Source: Campylobacteraceae bacterium (lineage in GTDB: Bacteria > Campylobacterota > Campylobacteria > Campylobacterales > Campylobacteraceae). Taken from it: a stretch of 61,685 nt of DNA. Where the stretch lies: NCBI GenBank assembly GCA_031268335.1, contig JAIRXG010000018.1, forward strand, positions 1 to 61,685, read 5' to 3'. Positions 10,353-18,253 of the stretch are shown piece by piece (position 1 is the stretch's first letter; every line of letters begins with the position of its first letter). A program made the translations under genes and the position numbers. The notes under the pieces are model-generated. The model was not told where the DNA came from. It ran no database searches and saw only the letters and a list, made by a program, of their open reading frames with translations.

Positions 10353-10580
10353 TTAGAGATTATTTTCTTTTTTGTATTTTATGATGATAGCATAAGCTTC
10401 GTCTTTGAGAAATAGTTTCTCTTTTTTTAGCCTCTCAAGCTCCAAATGATCCATATATTCGCGACCCTCTTCAATGTTTAGTATTTTTTGGTCAAGTTCA
10501 TTGTGCTTTTCAAAAATCTTAGCAAAATGCGCGTCCTCTTGTTTTAACTTTGTAATGATATCGCGATACTCATGCAACAT
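10353..10580 (-). CDS. YdcH/DUF465 family small coiled-coil protein
   Basis: 75 residues, highly charged and helical. The start MLHEYRDIITKLKQEDAHF, then the KHNELDQKI core and a Lys/Glu-rich C-terminal helix match the DUF465 (YdcH) family, whose function is unknown. A clear Shine-Dalgarno (AAGGAG) precedes the ATG. It is the last gene of a minus-strand run. In C. jejuni I recall a DUF465 gene directly beside rpmB; here argJ and a K+ channel gene sit between the two. Confidence 0.8.
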   Translation of the reverse strand: MLHEYRDIITKLKQEDAHFAKIFEKHNELDQKILNIEEGREYMDHLELERLKKEKLFLKDEAYAIIIKYKKENNL

Positions 10581-10630
10581 GAAAACTCCTTGTTAATTTT
10601 TTTTATTTTAACGATTTTGTTATTAAAATC

Positions 10631-11818
10631 TTATGAACGATAGTCGGCATTTATGTTTACATATTCATGCCCCAAATCGCACCCATATGCCGTATAATTT
10701 TTGTCACCTACGCCCAAATCACAAACTATTTTAAAACTATCTTTTTTCATTACTTTATTTGCCGCCGCTTCGCTTTCTTTGTCAAGTTGTTTTTTTTGCG
10801 GCGAATATACAAGCACATCGTCATAATAAATAATTAGACTCTCTTCTTTGCATATAACGCCGCTCGCGCCTATTGTAGAGGCTATTCTGCCCCAATTCGG
10901 ATCTTCTCCGAAAATTGCCGTTTTTACAAGCAAAGAGTTGCTTAAAGCCTTTGCAGCTTTTTTTGCTTCGTCCAAAGTTTTTGCATTTTTAACTTCAAAG
11001 GCCACTACTTTTTTGCTGCCCTCGCCGTCTCTTACCATCTCCAAAGCTAAATGCTTTGCGACAAATTTCAAAGCTTCACTAAAAGCTTCTTTGTCCCAAA
11101 CGCCGCTTTTTGCCGAGGATAAAAGCATCATGGTATCATTGGTAGAGGTGTCTCCATCTACGCTTATAGCGTTAAAACTTTCTTGAGCAGCATCTTCCAA
11201 AAGTGCGTTTATTAACCCTTTTGGAATATTTGCGTCTGTTACTATAAAACAAAGCATTGTGGCAAGAGAAGGGTTTATCATGCCTGCACCTTTAGCTATA
11301 GCTCCTATATGAAAACTGCCTTTGCCCTCTACGTCAACTTTTACGCATATCTCTTTTTTAAATCTATCTGTGGTCATAATCGCTTCAGCCGCCGCATTTG
11401 AATCTTTAGTATAAAAATCAAAAAGCTCAAAAGATTTCGCTATTTTTTTTATATCAAGTCTATATCCTATAACGCCTGTTGAACTCATGACGGGATTTTG
11501 TACATGCAAGGAATTTGGAATATATGAAAACACTTCGTCTATATCGTCTATTCCCTCTTTGCCGGTCATTGCATTGGCATTTTTGGAATTTATCAAAACA
11601 AAATTTGTTTGAAACGTCTCGCCGTATCTTTTGAAATGGCGTATGGGTGCTGCTTGAAATTTATTTGATGTAAAAATTGCGCCTACGTCGCAAAGAGCAT
11701 CGCTTCTTATGAACGCCACATCTCTTTTGTTATTTGGTTTAAGCCCGACGCTTATGCCTCCGCTGAAAAATCCCTCTACATTATCAAGACCGCCTTTTAG
11801 CGGCAATATATCAAACAT
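10631..11818 (-). CDS. argJ: ArgJ, glutamate N-acetyltransferase / amino-acid acetyltransferase
   Basis: 395 residues, normal length. ArgJ moves the acetyl group from N-acetylornithine to glutamate (and, in bifunctional forms, acetylates glutamate from acetyl-CoA) in arginine synthesis. It is made as one chain that cleaves itself before a Thr nucleophile; the SLATML motif near residue 187 is that site. Other family signatures are SVDGDTSTNDT, RDGEGSKK and the GEDPNWGR stretch. Upstream spacing to the K+ channel gene is 43 bp, so co-transcription is likely although the functions are unrelated. Confidence 0.93.
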   Translation of the reverse strand: MFDILPLKGGLDNVEGFFSGGISVGLKPNNKRDVAFIRSDALCDVGAIFTSNKFQAAPIRHFKRYGETFQTNFVLINSKNANAMTGKEGIDDIDEVFSYIPNSLHVQNPVMSSTGVIGYRLDIKKIAKSFELFDFYTKDSNAAAEAIMTTDRFKKEICVKVDVEGKGSFHIGAIAKGAGMINPSLATMLCFIVTDANIPKGLINALLEDAAQESFNAISVDGDTSTNDTMMLLSSAKSGVWDKEAFSEALKFVAKHLALEMVRDGEGSKKVVAFEVKNAKTLDEAKKAAKALSNSLLVKTAIFGEDPNWGRIASTIGASGVICKEESLIIYYDDVLVYSPQKKQLDKESEAAANKVMKKDSFKIVCDLGVGDKNYTAYGCDLGHEYVNINADYRS

Positions 11819-11861
11819 AATTTAACTCCTAATTTTTGAAAATAGTACTTATAATCTGCTA

Positions 11862-12998
11862 TCAGACATATTTTAATTCTTCCGGTTTTGTCTTTTTTCT
11901 AATCAATCTTTTTGCGCTTATGATGCCTTCCATACTTCCTATCAGCAGCAGTTTGGAATTTGTTCCTATTAATGTTTCGCCTTTTGGCATAGGAATGAAT
12001 TTGCCGTTTGCATCGCTTATACCTACAACGCTTACGTTTGTTATATCTCTTATTCTTGCCTCTTTTAATTTTTTAAATATAAGCCAAGAAAAATCCGGTA
12101 TTTCAACCTCTTCAATGTTTATCGGAGAATCTTTTTTTGATAAAAAACTTTCAAGCATATTTTGCATGTCAGGATGCAAACTTATAGCATTAAGTCTTTG
12201 GGCTACAAGTTTTGATGGCGATACTACAGAATCCGCGCCTAATTTTTTAAGTTTAAGCGCATCGCTGTCATTGCTAGCTTGCGACATAATGAAGAATGGT
12301 TTTCTTAGTTCCAACTCTTTTTCGTAAAGTCTTGTAGTAACGATTTGGGCGATATTGTCCGCAACATTTTCACTCAGCGTTATAACGCCTTTTGCACTCG
12401 AGAGGGAAGATTTTAGTACGGAAAGTTCCGTATGCGGTTCGCCTTGTACAAAATACGGATATAGATTTTGTTTAGCGATTGATTCTATATTCGGCGAATT
12501 ATCTACCACGACAAACGGTATATGGTTTTGGCGAAATTGCTTTGAAAGCTCTATGGTAAAACTGTTGTGATGGCAAATGACAAAGTGGTTTTTTAATCTG
12601 GCGATTTTTTGCAGCATGCGCCTCTCCTTAATGAGTTTTATAAGGGTTCCTTTGTTTATCATATCGATTAAAACGCCGATAGAAAATGAAAAAACAGCAA
12701 ACCCTAAAACAATCAAAATGATTGTGAAAAATCGTCCCGCCGCAGATATATGGCTTATCTCGCCGAATCCTACGGTTGTGAAAGTAAAACCCGCTTGATA
12801 TATGGCATCAATCAACGAAAAGTTGTCTATTAGCACGTAGCCTATTGTGCCTATTACCATCGTAATAACAAGTAAGATAAGAGGAAGTCTTAAGGGTTTT
12901 AACTGTTCGTAGATTTGGTTGTCTATATTGACTTGCAAGGTATTAGGCTTCGCGAACCACCCTTTTGGCGATTTATCGTTTTTGTTGAAAAAGCCCAA
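11862..12998 (-). CDS. Potassium channel with cytosolic TrkA-type (RCK) domain
   Basis: 378 residues starting at TTG, with GGTGA upstream. Two membrane helices (about 38-60 and 88-112) flank a pore with the filter TTVGFGE, typical of prokaryotic two-helix K+ channels. A TrkA-N/RCK domain follows (about 135-250) and then a TrkA-C domain (about 285-375). The first loop of the Rossmann fold reads VICHHNSFT where a GxGxxG motif is usual, so NAD binding may be altered and another ligand may gate it. It lies between rpmB and argJ on the same strand. Confidence 0.85.
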   Translation of the reverse strand: MGFFNKNDKSPKGWFAKPNTLQVNIDNQIYEQLKPLRLPLILLVITMVIGTIGYVLIDNFSLIDAIYQAGFTFTTVGFGEISHISAAGRFFTIILIVLGFAVFSFSIGVLIDMINKGTLIKLIKERRMLQKIARLKNHFVICHHNSFTIELSKQFRQNHIPFVVVDNSPNIESIAKQNLYPYFVQGEPHTELSVLKSSLSSAKGVITLSENVADNIAQIVTTRLYEKELELRKPFFIMSQASNDSDALKLKKLGADSVVSPSKLVAQRLNAISLHPDMQNMLESFLSKKDSPINIEEVEIPDFSWLIFKKLKEARIRDITNVSVVGISDANGKFIPMPKGETLIGTNSKLLLIGSMEGIISAKRLIRKKTKPEELKYV

Positions 12999-13015
12999 TA
13001 TTCACCTCACATGTG

Positions 13016-13044
13016 AAACGGCTAAAATTTAATATTAGCCGTTT
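13016..13044 (-). terminator. Terminator overlapping the end of rpmB
   Basis: AAACGGCTA (13016-13024) pairs with TAGCCGTTT (13036-13044) across an 11-nt loop. The stem contains the rpmB stop codon and is followed on the minus strand only by a short T-run, so some read-through into the K+ channel gene is plausible. Confidence 0.55.
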
Positions 13045-13223
13045 TTCTTCATTGTTCGAAGCGTTGAAGCCGCTATTCTGATTTTTCTTGTGGTGCCGTC
13101 TTCGAGAGTAACTCTTACTGTGCGAAGATTTGGCAAAAATCGTCTTTTTGTTTTATTGTTGGCATGGCTGACATTGTTTCCTACAAGTGGACCCTTGCCT
13201 GTGATTGCGCATTTTCTTGCCAT
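13035..13223 (-). CDS. rpmB: 50S ribosomal protein L28
   Basis: 62 residues. The start [20 protein letters not shown], the [12 protein letters not shown] core and [15 protein letters not shown] end are the L28 signature. It is the short form without the extra zinc-binding Cys pairs; only Cys5 is present. It is the first gene of the minus-strand run toward argJ. The upstream DNA is AT-rich and non-coding, so its promoter is probably between 13224 and about 13330. Confidence 0.95.
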   Translation of the reverse strand: MARKCAITGKGPLVGNNVSHANNKTKRRFLPNLRTVRVTLEDGTTRKIRIAASTLRTMKKNG

Positions 13224-13674
13224 TTTTTATCCTTTATCTATTTTTTAAAAGGTTAGTATTTTACAAAAAAGTAGCAAAAATGCCACTTAAAAATACCAAA
13301 CAAAGCGGTAATTATATCATATAATTTAATGAAATTACATGCAAAATCTCTCATTTTGCAAAAAATTAAGCCCATTCTTAACAAGAAATACATATAGCAT
13401 CATATTAGATTGATATGTTAACTATATTATAAGATTACAAAGTGAAAATTATTAGTATGCCGACTAGCTTATTTGCATGAATTTTTCAGAACAGTTGAGG
13501 AAACTGAAACATTGAATGGGTAAAATGGTTAAATGGAAGAGTTGGCACAAGAGGAGACAACGAGCATTTTAAAAAATCTCTTACTAAAGATGGTTTTTTA
13601 AACGAAGTCAAAACCTCAAGGCTTTTTTGTGCAGATGGGGCACATCAAACCAATAAATCAGCGATGATTTTTAT
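13224..13674. other. Non-coding / decayed DNA upstream of the amidohydrolase relic
   Basis: No intact gene. From about 13480 to 13672, protein-like stretches appear in several frames (for example RGDNEHFKKSLTKDGFL, then CADGAHQTNKS) but are broken by stops and frameshifts. This suggests decay of one or more former genes that I cannot name. The first 100 bases probably hold the rpmB promoter. Confidence 0.4.
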
Positions 13675-13968
13675 ATGAGATTTCAAAACACAAATAAGCC
13701 AATCGGTGTTGCTTTTAAGCATTAAAATATATATCCTGCGCCATACATGTACGGTTTTTAATGGGAAGCGAAGTTTTTGCAAAAGCGGGAAATACATTTT
13801 TACAAGATTATGCTATTCGGCTCTTCTTATCCATTTAGACCCATCAAGCAGTTTATGTATGATTTTGCTGTACCTGAATTTGATGATTATGTGTTTGAAA
13901 AACTTTTTTATGAGAATGCGGTTAAAATTTTTAATTTTTACTTCAAAAAATTTATGTGCGGTAAATAG
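13675..13968 (+). pseudogene. C-terminal remnant of an amidohydrolase (Amidohydro_2) gene
   Basis: Read in a single frame, the stretch encodes GVAFKH-stop-NIYPAPYMYGF-stop-WEAKF, then KIMLFGSSYPFRP and VFEKLFYENAVKIFNF. These match the last strands of TIM-barrel amidohydrolases (NVY-P-MY, K-LFGSDYPF, K-F-NA-KLF). Two in-frame TAA codons at 13723 and 13759 interrupt it. The usual metal-ligand Asp of GSDYPF is Ser here, and the N-terminal half is gone. One TACATGTA palindrome lies inside at 13744. Confidence 0.65.
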
Positions 13969-14089
13969 CGATAGTATTTCATAATTTTCACATAAAATGT
14001 TATTTTTTGCGACATAACCGTCAAAAAATAAAGATAAATTATCACAAAGTTTTGATACAATTAAGCTATTTTAAACTAAAAGGTTATTC

Positions 14090-14731
14090 ATGCTTGTGGC
14101 TGCTAGTATTTTATCGGCAAATTTTGGCAAACTTGACGAAGAGATAAAAGCTATTTGCGACGCCGGCTGCGATTTTGTGCATGTAGACGTTATGGACGGG
14201 CATTTTGTGCCAAATCTCACTATAGGACCCGTGGTTGTAAATTTTGCGGCAAAAAGCGCGGCAAAACCGCTTGATATACATTTGATGACGGAAAATAACA
14301 CATTTTTTACAGAGCTTTTTGCGCCCATAAAACCAAGATACCTCTCGTTTCATATTGAAGAAGAAAAACATCCTCATAGACTTATTCAGAAGATAAGAAG
14401 TTACGGTATAAGTCCTGCGATTGTATTAAATCCGCATACTTCCTTGCAAGAGATAGAGTATATTTTAGAAGAGCTTGATATGGTGTTGTTGATGAGCGTA
14501 AATCCTGGATTTGGCGGGCAGAGTTTTATTCGTTCGACTCTTAAAAAAGCCAAAACTTTACGCAAAATGATAGATAATGCTGGATTAAAAGTTTTGATAG
14601 AAGTGGACGGCGGCGTAAATGATAAAAATGTACGCGAATTAAAAGATGCAGGCGTAGATATAGTTGTGGCGGGTAATTATATCTTCGGCTCTTCCTCATA
14701 CAAAGACGCAATCAATTCTTTGAGAGTATAA
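14090..14731 (+). CDS. rpe: Ribulose-phosphate 3-epimerase
   Basis: 213 residues, normal length. It interconverts ribulose-5-phosphate and xylulose-5-phosphate in the cytosol (pentose phosphate pathway). Signatures: the N-terminal ILSANFGKLDEE, HVDVMDGHFVPN with metal-binding His and Asp, HLMTEN, MSVNPGFGGQ, and VDGGVN near the C-terminus. It is the first gene of a four-gene operon; trpF begins on the base after its stop. Confidence 0.95.
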   Translation: MLVAASILSANFGKLDEEIKAICDAGCDFVHVDVMDGHFVPNLTIGPVVVNFAAKSAAKPLDIHLMTENNTFFTELFAPIKPRYLSFHIEEEKHPHRLIQKIRSYGISPAIVLNPHTSLQEIEYILEELDMVLLMSVNPGFGGQSFIRSTLKKAKTLRKMIDNAGLKVLIEVDGGVNDKNVRELKDAGVDIVVAGNYIFGSSSYKDAINSLRV

Positions 14732-15328
14732 ATGAGAGTTAAAATCTGCGGCATTACTTCTTTGGAGGATGCATTGAGCGCTGTTGATGCGGGCGCTGAC
14801 GCGATAGGATTTATATTTTATTCCAAATCCCCAAGATACATAACTTTAAAAGAGGCAAAAAAAATATCTGCTTCATTGCCGCCTTTTGTACAAAAAATCG
14901 GAGTTTTTGTAAATGAGAGTCCAAAAAACATAGATAGAATTTGCAAAAAAGCAAAATTAAATTTTGCCCAGCTTCATTTTGATGTCGATGAAAAGTTTTT
15001 ATCAAAGCTTAAAATACCGCATATAAAAGTGATAAGAGCAAAAGAAATGTGCGACGTTTTAAAATACAATGACGAGTATCGCTTGATTGACGCTTTTGTA
15101 GATAGTTTCGGAGGAGAGGGCAAGAGTATTGATTTGTCGTGGTTTGAGGGCGTTGATTGTTCAAAAATTATATTGGCCGGCGGGTTACATGCAGATATGC
15201 TTGAGAGTATAAAGCATTTTGGATTTTATGGCGTCGATGTGAGTAGTGGAGTAGAACTCTCGTACGGCAAAAAAGATGCACAAAAAGTATATGAATTTGT
15301 GAAAAGCGCAAAAATTGAAGCAATTTGA
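14732..15328 (+). CDS. trpF: Phosphoribosylanthranilate isomerase
   Basis: 198 residues, typical for TrpF. It catalyses the third step of tryptophan synthesis, the Amadori rearrangement of phosphoribosylanthranilate. Visible landmarks: MRVKICGITSLEDA with the catalytic Cys, GFIFYSKSPRYI, the catalytic Asp region RLIDAFVDSFGGEGK, and phosphate-binding LAGGLHADM and GVDVSSGVE. It abuts rpe with no gap and overlaps the next gene by 14 bp, so translation is probably coupled. The other trp genes are not in the window. Confidence 0.93.
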   Translation: MRVKICGITSLEDALSAVDAGADAIGFIFYSKSPRYITLKEAKKISASLPPFVQKIGVFVNESPKNIDRICKKAKLNFAQLHFDVDEKFLSKLKIPHIKVIRAKEMCDVLKYNDEYRLIDAFVDSFGGEGKSIDLSWFEGVDCSKIILAGGLHADMLESIKHFGFYGVDVSSGVELSYGKKDAQKVYEFVKSAKIEAI

Positions 15329-16106
15329 ACAACTTGCCGACAAATTGGCAAGAAAAGATTTGGATGCGAAATATTTCTTTTGCATGTTAGAAAAAAGTGA
15401 ATATCTGGGCGATTTTGACATCACTTGTGCGGAAGAACTTAACTCTTTAGGGCTTGAAGTCGTAGAAAAAAACAATGGAAACTTATCACTTGTCACAAAA
15501 TACAGAAAATGGCAGGAGCAGAGGTTTTGCGTAGTGGATATAGAGACAAACAACCTTCCTCTAAATGAAGCCAAAGTGATAGAAATAGGCGCGGTGGTAT
15601 TGAAAAACGGCGTTATTTTGGATGAGTTTAACTCTTTTATTTTTACCGATTTTTTGCCCGAAGCGATAGTAAATCTAACGGGTATCACGGTTGATATGTT
15701 AAAAGACGCTCCAAGCGAAGCAGAAGTGTTGGAAAAATTCAGGCTTTTTTTGGGAACAGACGTTTTTGTCGCGCATAATGTTGAATTTGACTACACATTT
15801 TTGTCATATGCGTTTGGACGGCATAATTTTGCGCCGTTTTTAAATAGAAAGTTGTGTACCATAAAACTTGCCAGAAAAACTATAAAAAGCGAAAAATATG
15901 GTCTTCAAACGTTACGCGAAGTTTTAGAAATAGACGAGGGCGTTCATCACAGGGCATTGAGCGATGCAAGAAGTGCTGCAAAAGTGTTTTTGGAAGCTTG
16001 CAAAAATTTGCCCAAATGGGTCGTAACGACTGAGGATTTGATAGAATTCACAAAGACAAACAAGAGTTTTTTAGAACCAAAATTGCCGTTTATGAGCGAG
16101 GAGTAG
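15315..16106 (+). CDS. DnaQ-like 3'-5' exonuclease
   Basis: 263 residues from a TTG start inside the trpF 3' end. Residues 1-70 form an uncharacterised N-terminal part. Residues 73-240 form a DEDDh exonuclease: VDIETN (first Asp/Glu), HNVEFDYTF (second Asp) and HHRALSDA (catalytic His plus last Asp). It matches the protein annotated as DNA polymerase III epsilon subunit in Campylobacter, also next to rpe. It most likely proofreads DNA synthesis, but a separate repair nuclease role is possible. Confidence 0.82.
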   Translation: MKQFEQLADKLARKDLDAKYFFCMLEKSEYLGDFDITCAEELNSLGLEVVEKNNGNLSLVTKYRKWQEQRFCVVDIETNNLPLNEAKVIEIGAVVLKNGVILDEFNSFIFTDFLPEAIVNLTGITVDMLKDAPSEAEVLEKFRLFLGTDVFVAHNVEFDYTFLSYAFGRHNFAPFLNRKLCTIKLARKTIKSEKYGLQTLREVLEIDEGVHHRALSDARSAAKVFLEACKNLPKWVVTTEDLIEFTKTNKSFLEPKLPFMSEE

Positions 16107-16109
16107 CTA

Positions 16110-16529
16110 ATGAGCAAAGTTTTCGTTTTACTGTTTTTACTTTTTGCCGTAAGTTACAGCGAAGTATTGCCGCTTTGCACATTAGAGTTTGACAATGGTT
16201 TTAAGATAGAAAAACTTCCGCAAGCAAATACGCCGCAAAGCAAGCAAAAGGGATTGTCAAATCTGGATGATATCAAAGTCGGAATGATATTTACATGGGA
16301 TAAAGCCGCAGAACTTTCGTTTTGGATGAAAGATACGAAAGTAGCTCTTAGCATAGGTTTTTTTGACGATAATGGAGAACTTTTTCAAATAGACGATATG
16401 GAGCCTTACTCTCTTGACAAACACTACTCTTTTAAAAAGGCAAAATTTGCGCTTGAGTTAAAGCGAGGAGATTTTAAAAAATACAGCATAAATATTGGTG
16501 CAAAAATCACAAAATTAGAGTGCAAATAA
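16110..16529 (+). CDS. DUF192 family exported protein
   Basis: 139 residues with a signal peptide (residues 1-17, ending about FAVSYS). The mature part carries the DUF192 pattern: KGLSNLDDIKVGMIF, the SFWMKDT motif, SIGFFDDNGE and ALELKRGDFKKY. The biochemical role of DUF192 is unknown; an extracytoplasmic location is expected from the signal. The Shine-Dalgarno GAGGAG overlaps the stop of the exonuclease gene, so it is the last gene of the rpe operon. Confidence 0.85.
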   Translation: MSKVFVLLFLLFAVSYSEVLPLCTLEFDNGFKIEKLPQANTPQSKQKGLSNLDDIKVGMIFTWDKAAELSFWMKDTKVALSIGFFDDNGELFQIDDMEPYSLDKHYSFKKAKFALELKRGDFKKYSINIGAKITKLECK

Positions 16530-17059
16530 GTCTTTAACGCGATATATTTTATAAAAAATTTGCCAGTAGATTAAAAGATAAGCCGTGAACTTCAAAAAAT
16601 AAAAAAGCCTAAGTTGATATTTAAAAATTCGCCAATAAAATAGCAAATAAAATAAGCTGCGTCTTATTTGTAAATTTGCAAAAATACCAAAAGTAGTGCG
16701 AAAAAATTTCTATAAAAACCTTTTTGCATGTAAATAAATGCGGCAAGTTTTTGCGTTTTTAAAATAAACTCTATTGCGTCAAAAATATTTGAAATTAATT
16801 AAGATTGGCAGCAAAGGGGCAAAAAATATTGATAAATTCATTCGTTTTTAAAAGCTTATATGTAAGAGTTAAGTTGGAATTTTGAGCTTTAAAACCAAAA
16901 TTTTTCAAATTTAAAATCTACATATATAAAAAAATAAAGTTTTTAATTGCAAAATCTCTACATGTAGCATACTTTAACGCATCTAACACCTTTAATCGAG
17001 AGGTTGTTATGTATTACATGTAGCAAAAAATAACAACGAAAGTTGCTGTTCGCGTTAAT
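16530..17059. other. AT-rich intergenic region with two TACATGTA palindromes
   Basis: No gene or RNA recognised. It separates the plus-strand rpe operon from the minus-strand glycosylase gene, so both transcripts end here, but no strong intrinsic terminator is visible. TACATGTA occurs at 16959 and 17015, both followed by GC. Confidence 0.5.
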
Positions 17060-17578
17060 CTACAAATCCTTCAATGCCTTTGTGACCAACTCCCAATGCT
17101 CCAAAAACTTAGCGCTTTTATGCGTTTTGACATTCGCGGGACTTGTTGAGGGAAGATATATAGAATTCATACCGGCTTCTTTGCTGCAAAGCTTTTGAAA
17201 AAGTTCCGTAGCTTTTTTGCCGGTTGTGAAAATAGTTGAGATATTTGAAGCGTCTAATAAAGGTTTGAATTTATTGGCGATGGGATTTACAATGGCATTA
17301 TCCGAAGCTCCGTTGATATCGCACGAATGCAGTACATCCCAAAGAGCGATTTTGTTTTCTAGCAAAAAAAGCATTTTTGACTTTTTATCATCGGCAGGTT
17401 GCGGTTTGCCCAGAACAAAAGAGAGTGTTTGCCAAAATATGTTTTGCGGATGGGCGTAATAAAAACCGTTTTGTCTTGATTTTGGCGAAGGAAAAGAACC
17501 TAATATTAAAATTTTTGACTGTTCGTCAAATACGCATTCCCAAGGATGAGTCAAAAATTCGCTTTTATATCCCATCAT
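17060..17578 (-). CDS. DNA-deoxyinosine glycosylase (uracil-DNA glycosylase superfamily, family 6)
   Basis: 172 residues, the usual size. The signature GSFPSPKSR followed by FYYAHPQNIFW is that of hypoxanthine-DNA glycosylases (UDG family 6), which remove deaminated adenine and start base-excision repair. ALWDVLHSCDINGASDNAI and the C-terminal YLPSTSPAN (family motif 2) are also present. It is a stand-alone minus-strand gene with ATG-ATG at the start; either codon could be used. Confidence 0.88.
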   Translation of the reverse strand: MMGYKSEFLTHPWECVFDEQSKILILGSFPSPKSRQNGFYYAHPQNIFWQTLSFVLGKPQPADDKKSKMLFLLENKIALWDVLHSCDINGASDNAIVNPIANKFKPLLDASNISTIFTTGKKATELFQKLCSKEAGMNSIYLPSTSPANVKTHKSAKFLEHWELVTKALKDL

Positions 17579-17705
17579 TATACTTTAAATAAAATTTAAG
17601 CGTTACAGTTTGCGTAAAGCAATTCAAAAACAAAATATTCACCCTTTTTTATAGTCTTGTATCATAGTTTTTAAAGTGGCGAATGGCAGATAAAAAACAT
17701 TACTT

Positions 17706-18230
17706 CTACTCCGATACGGTATTTGTAATAAATTTTTTATGCGTCTCATTTATATACGTAGCGGCTTTATGTCCGTTAAAAATACTATGTAATACAATTT
17801 CATTTTCTTTTGTAAATCTATGTTCTACTTTAATGTCATACGTCTTAAAAAACCAACTTAAAAAGCTTGTTCTATAAGAGGCGCTGTCCAAATCTCTCCA
17901 TTTTACGCCCGAAACTCCTCTTGACCAAGGAAATATGCCCATAAATACCCAAATGCCATCGTTGTTAGTGTACAAAAGTATGCTTCTTAATGTTAGAATA
18001 TTAATGATAAATAAGATTGAACCTATCGCTGCCAATGCTATAAATATCCAAAACGCTATATTTAAAGTTTTGGTTGCCCATACCTCATATTGTAAAAAAT
18101 ATAAAAGAGTGTAATATATGCCCGCCAAAAAGATGATTTTCACCGCAAACCAAAAAATATACGAAAAATACAATGTCCACGACACCTTGAATTTTCGTGT
18201 AAATTCATTGCCTGTTTGTTCAAACTCCAT
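17706..18230 (-). CDS. Membrane protein with bacterial PH-like domain
   Basis: 174 residues. Two hydrophobic helices (about 20-45 and 53-80) are followed by a soluble part with a PH-like (bPH_2/DUF304-type) pattern: RSILLYTNNDGIWV, WRDLDSASYR and IVLHSIFNGHKAA. The assignment to the PH-like family is by pattern and is moderate. GGAG lies seven bases before the ATG. It is 23 bp downstream of ppk1 on the same strand and likely co-transcribed; the function is unknown. Confidence 0.55.
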   Translation of the reverse strand: MEFEQTGNEFTRKFKVSWTLYFSYIFWFAVKIIFLAGIYYTLLYFLQYEVWATKTLNIAFWIFIALAAIGSILFIINILTLRSILLYTNNDGIWVFMGIFPWSRGVSGVKWRDLDSASYRTSFLSWFFKTYDIKVEHRFTKENEIVLHSIFNGHKAATYINETHKKFITNTVSE

Positions 18231-18253
18231 ACAATTACTCCTTATTAAATTTT

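Noticed and set aside
11836..12327. 163-codon plus-strand ORF
   Set aside because: Antisense to the K+ channel gene and without any domain pattern.
13706..13984. 92-codon ORF in the relic region
   Set aside because: The protein-like signal is in another frame (the amidohydrolase relic); this frame is Leu/Phe-rich noise.
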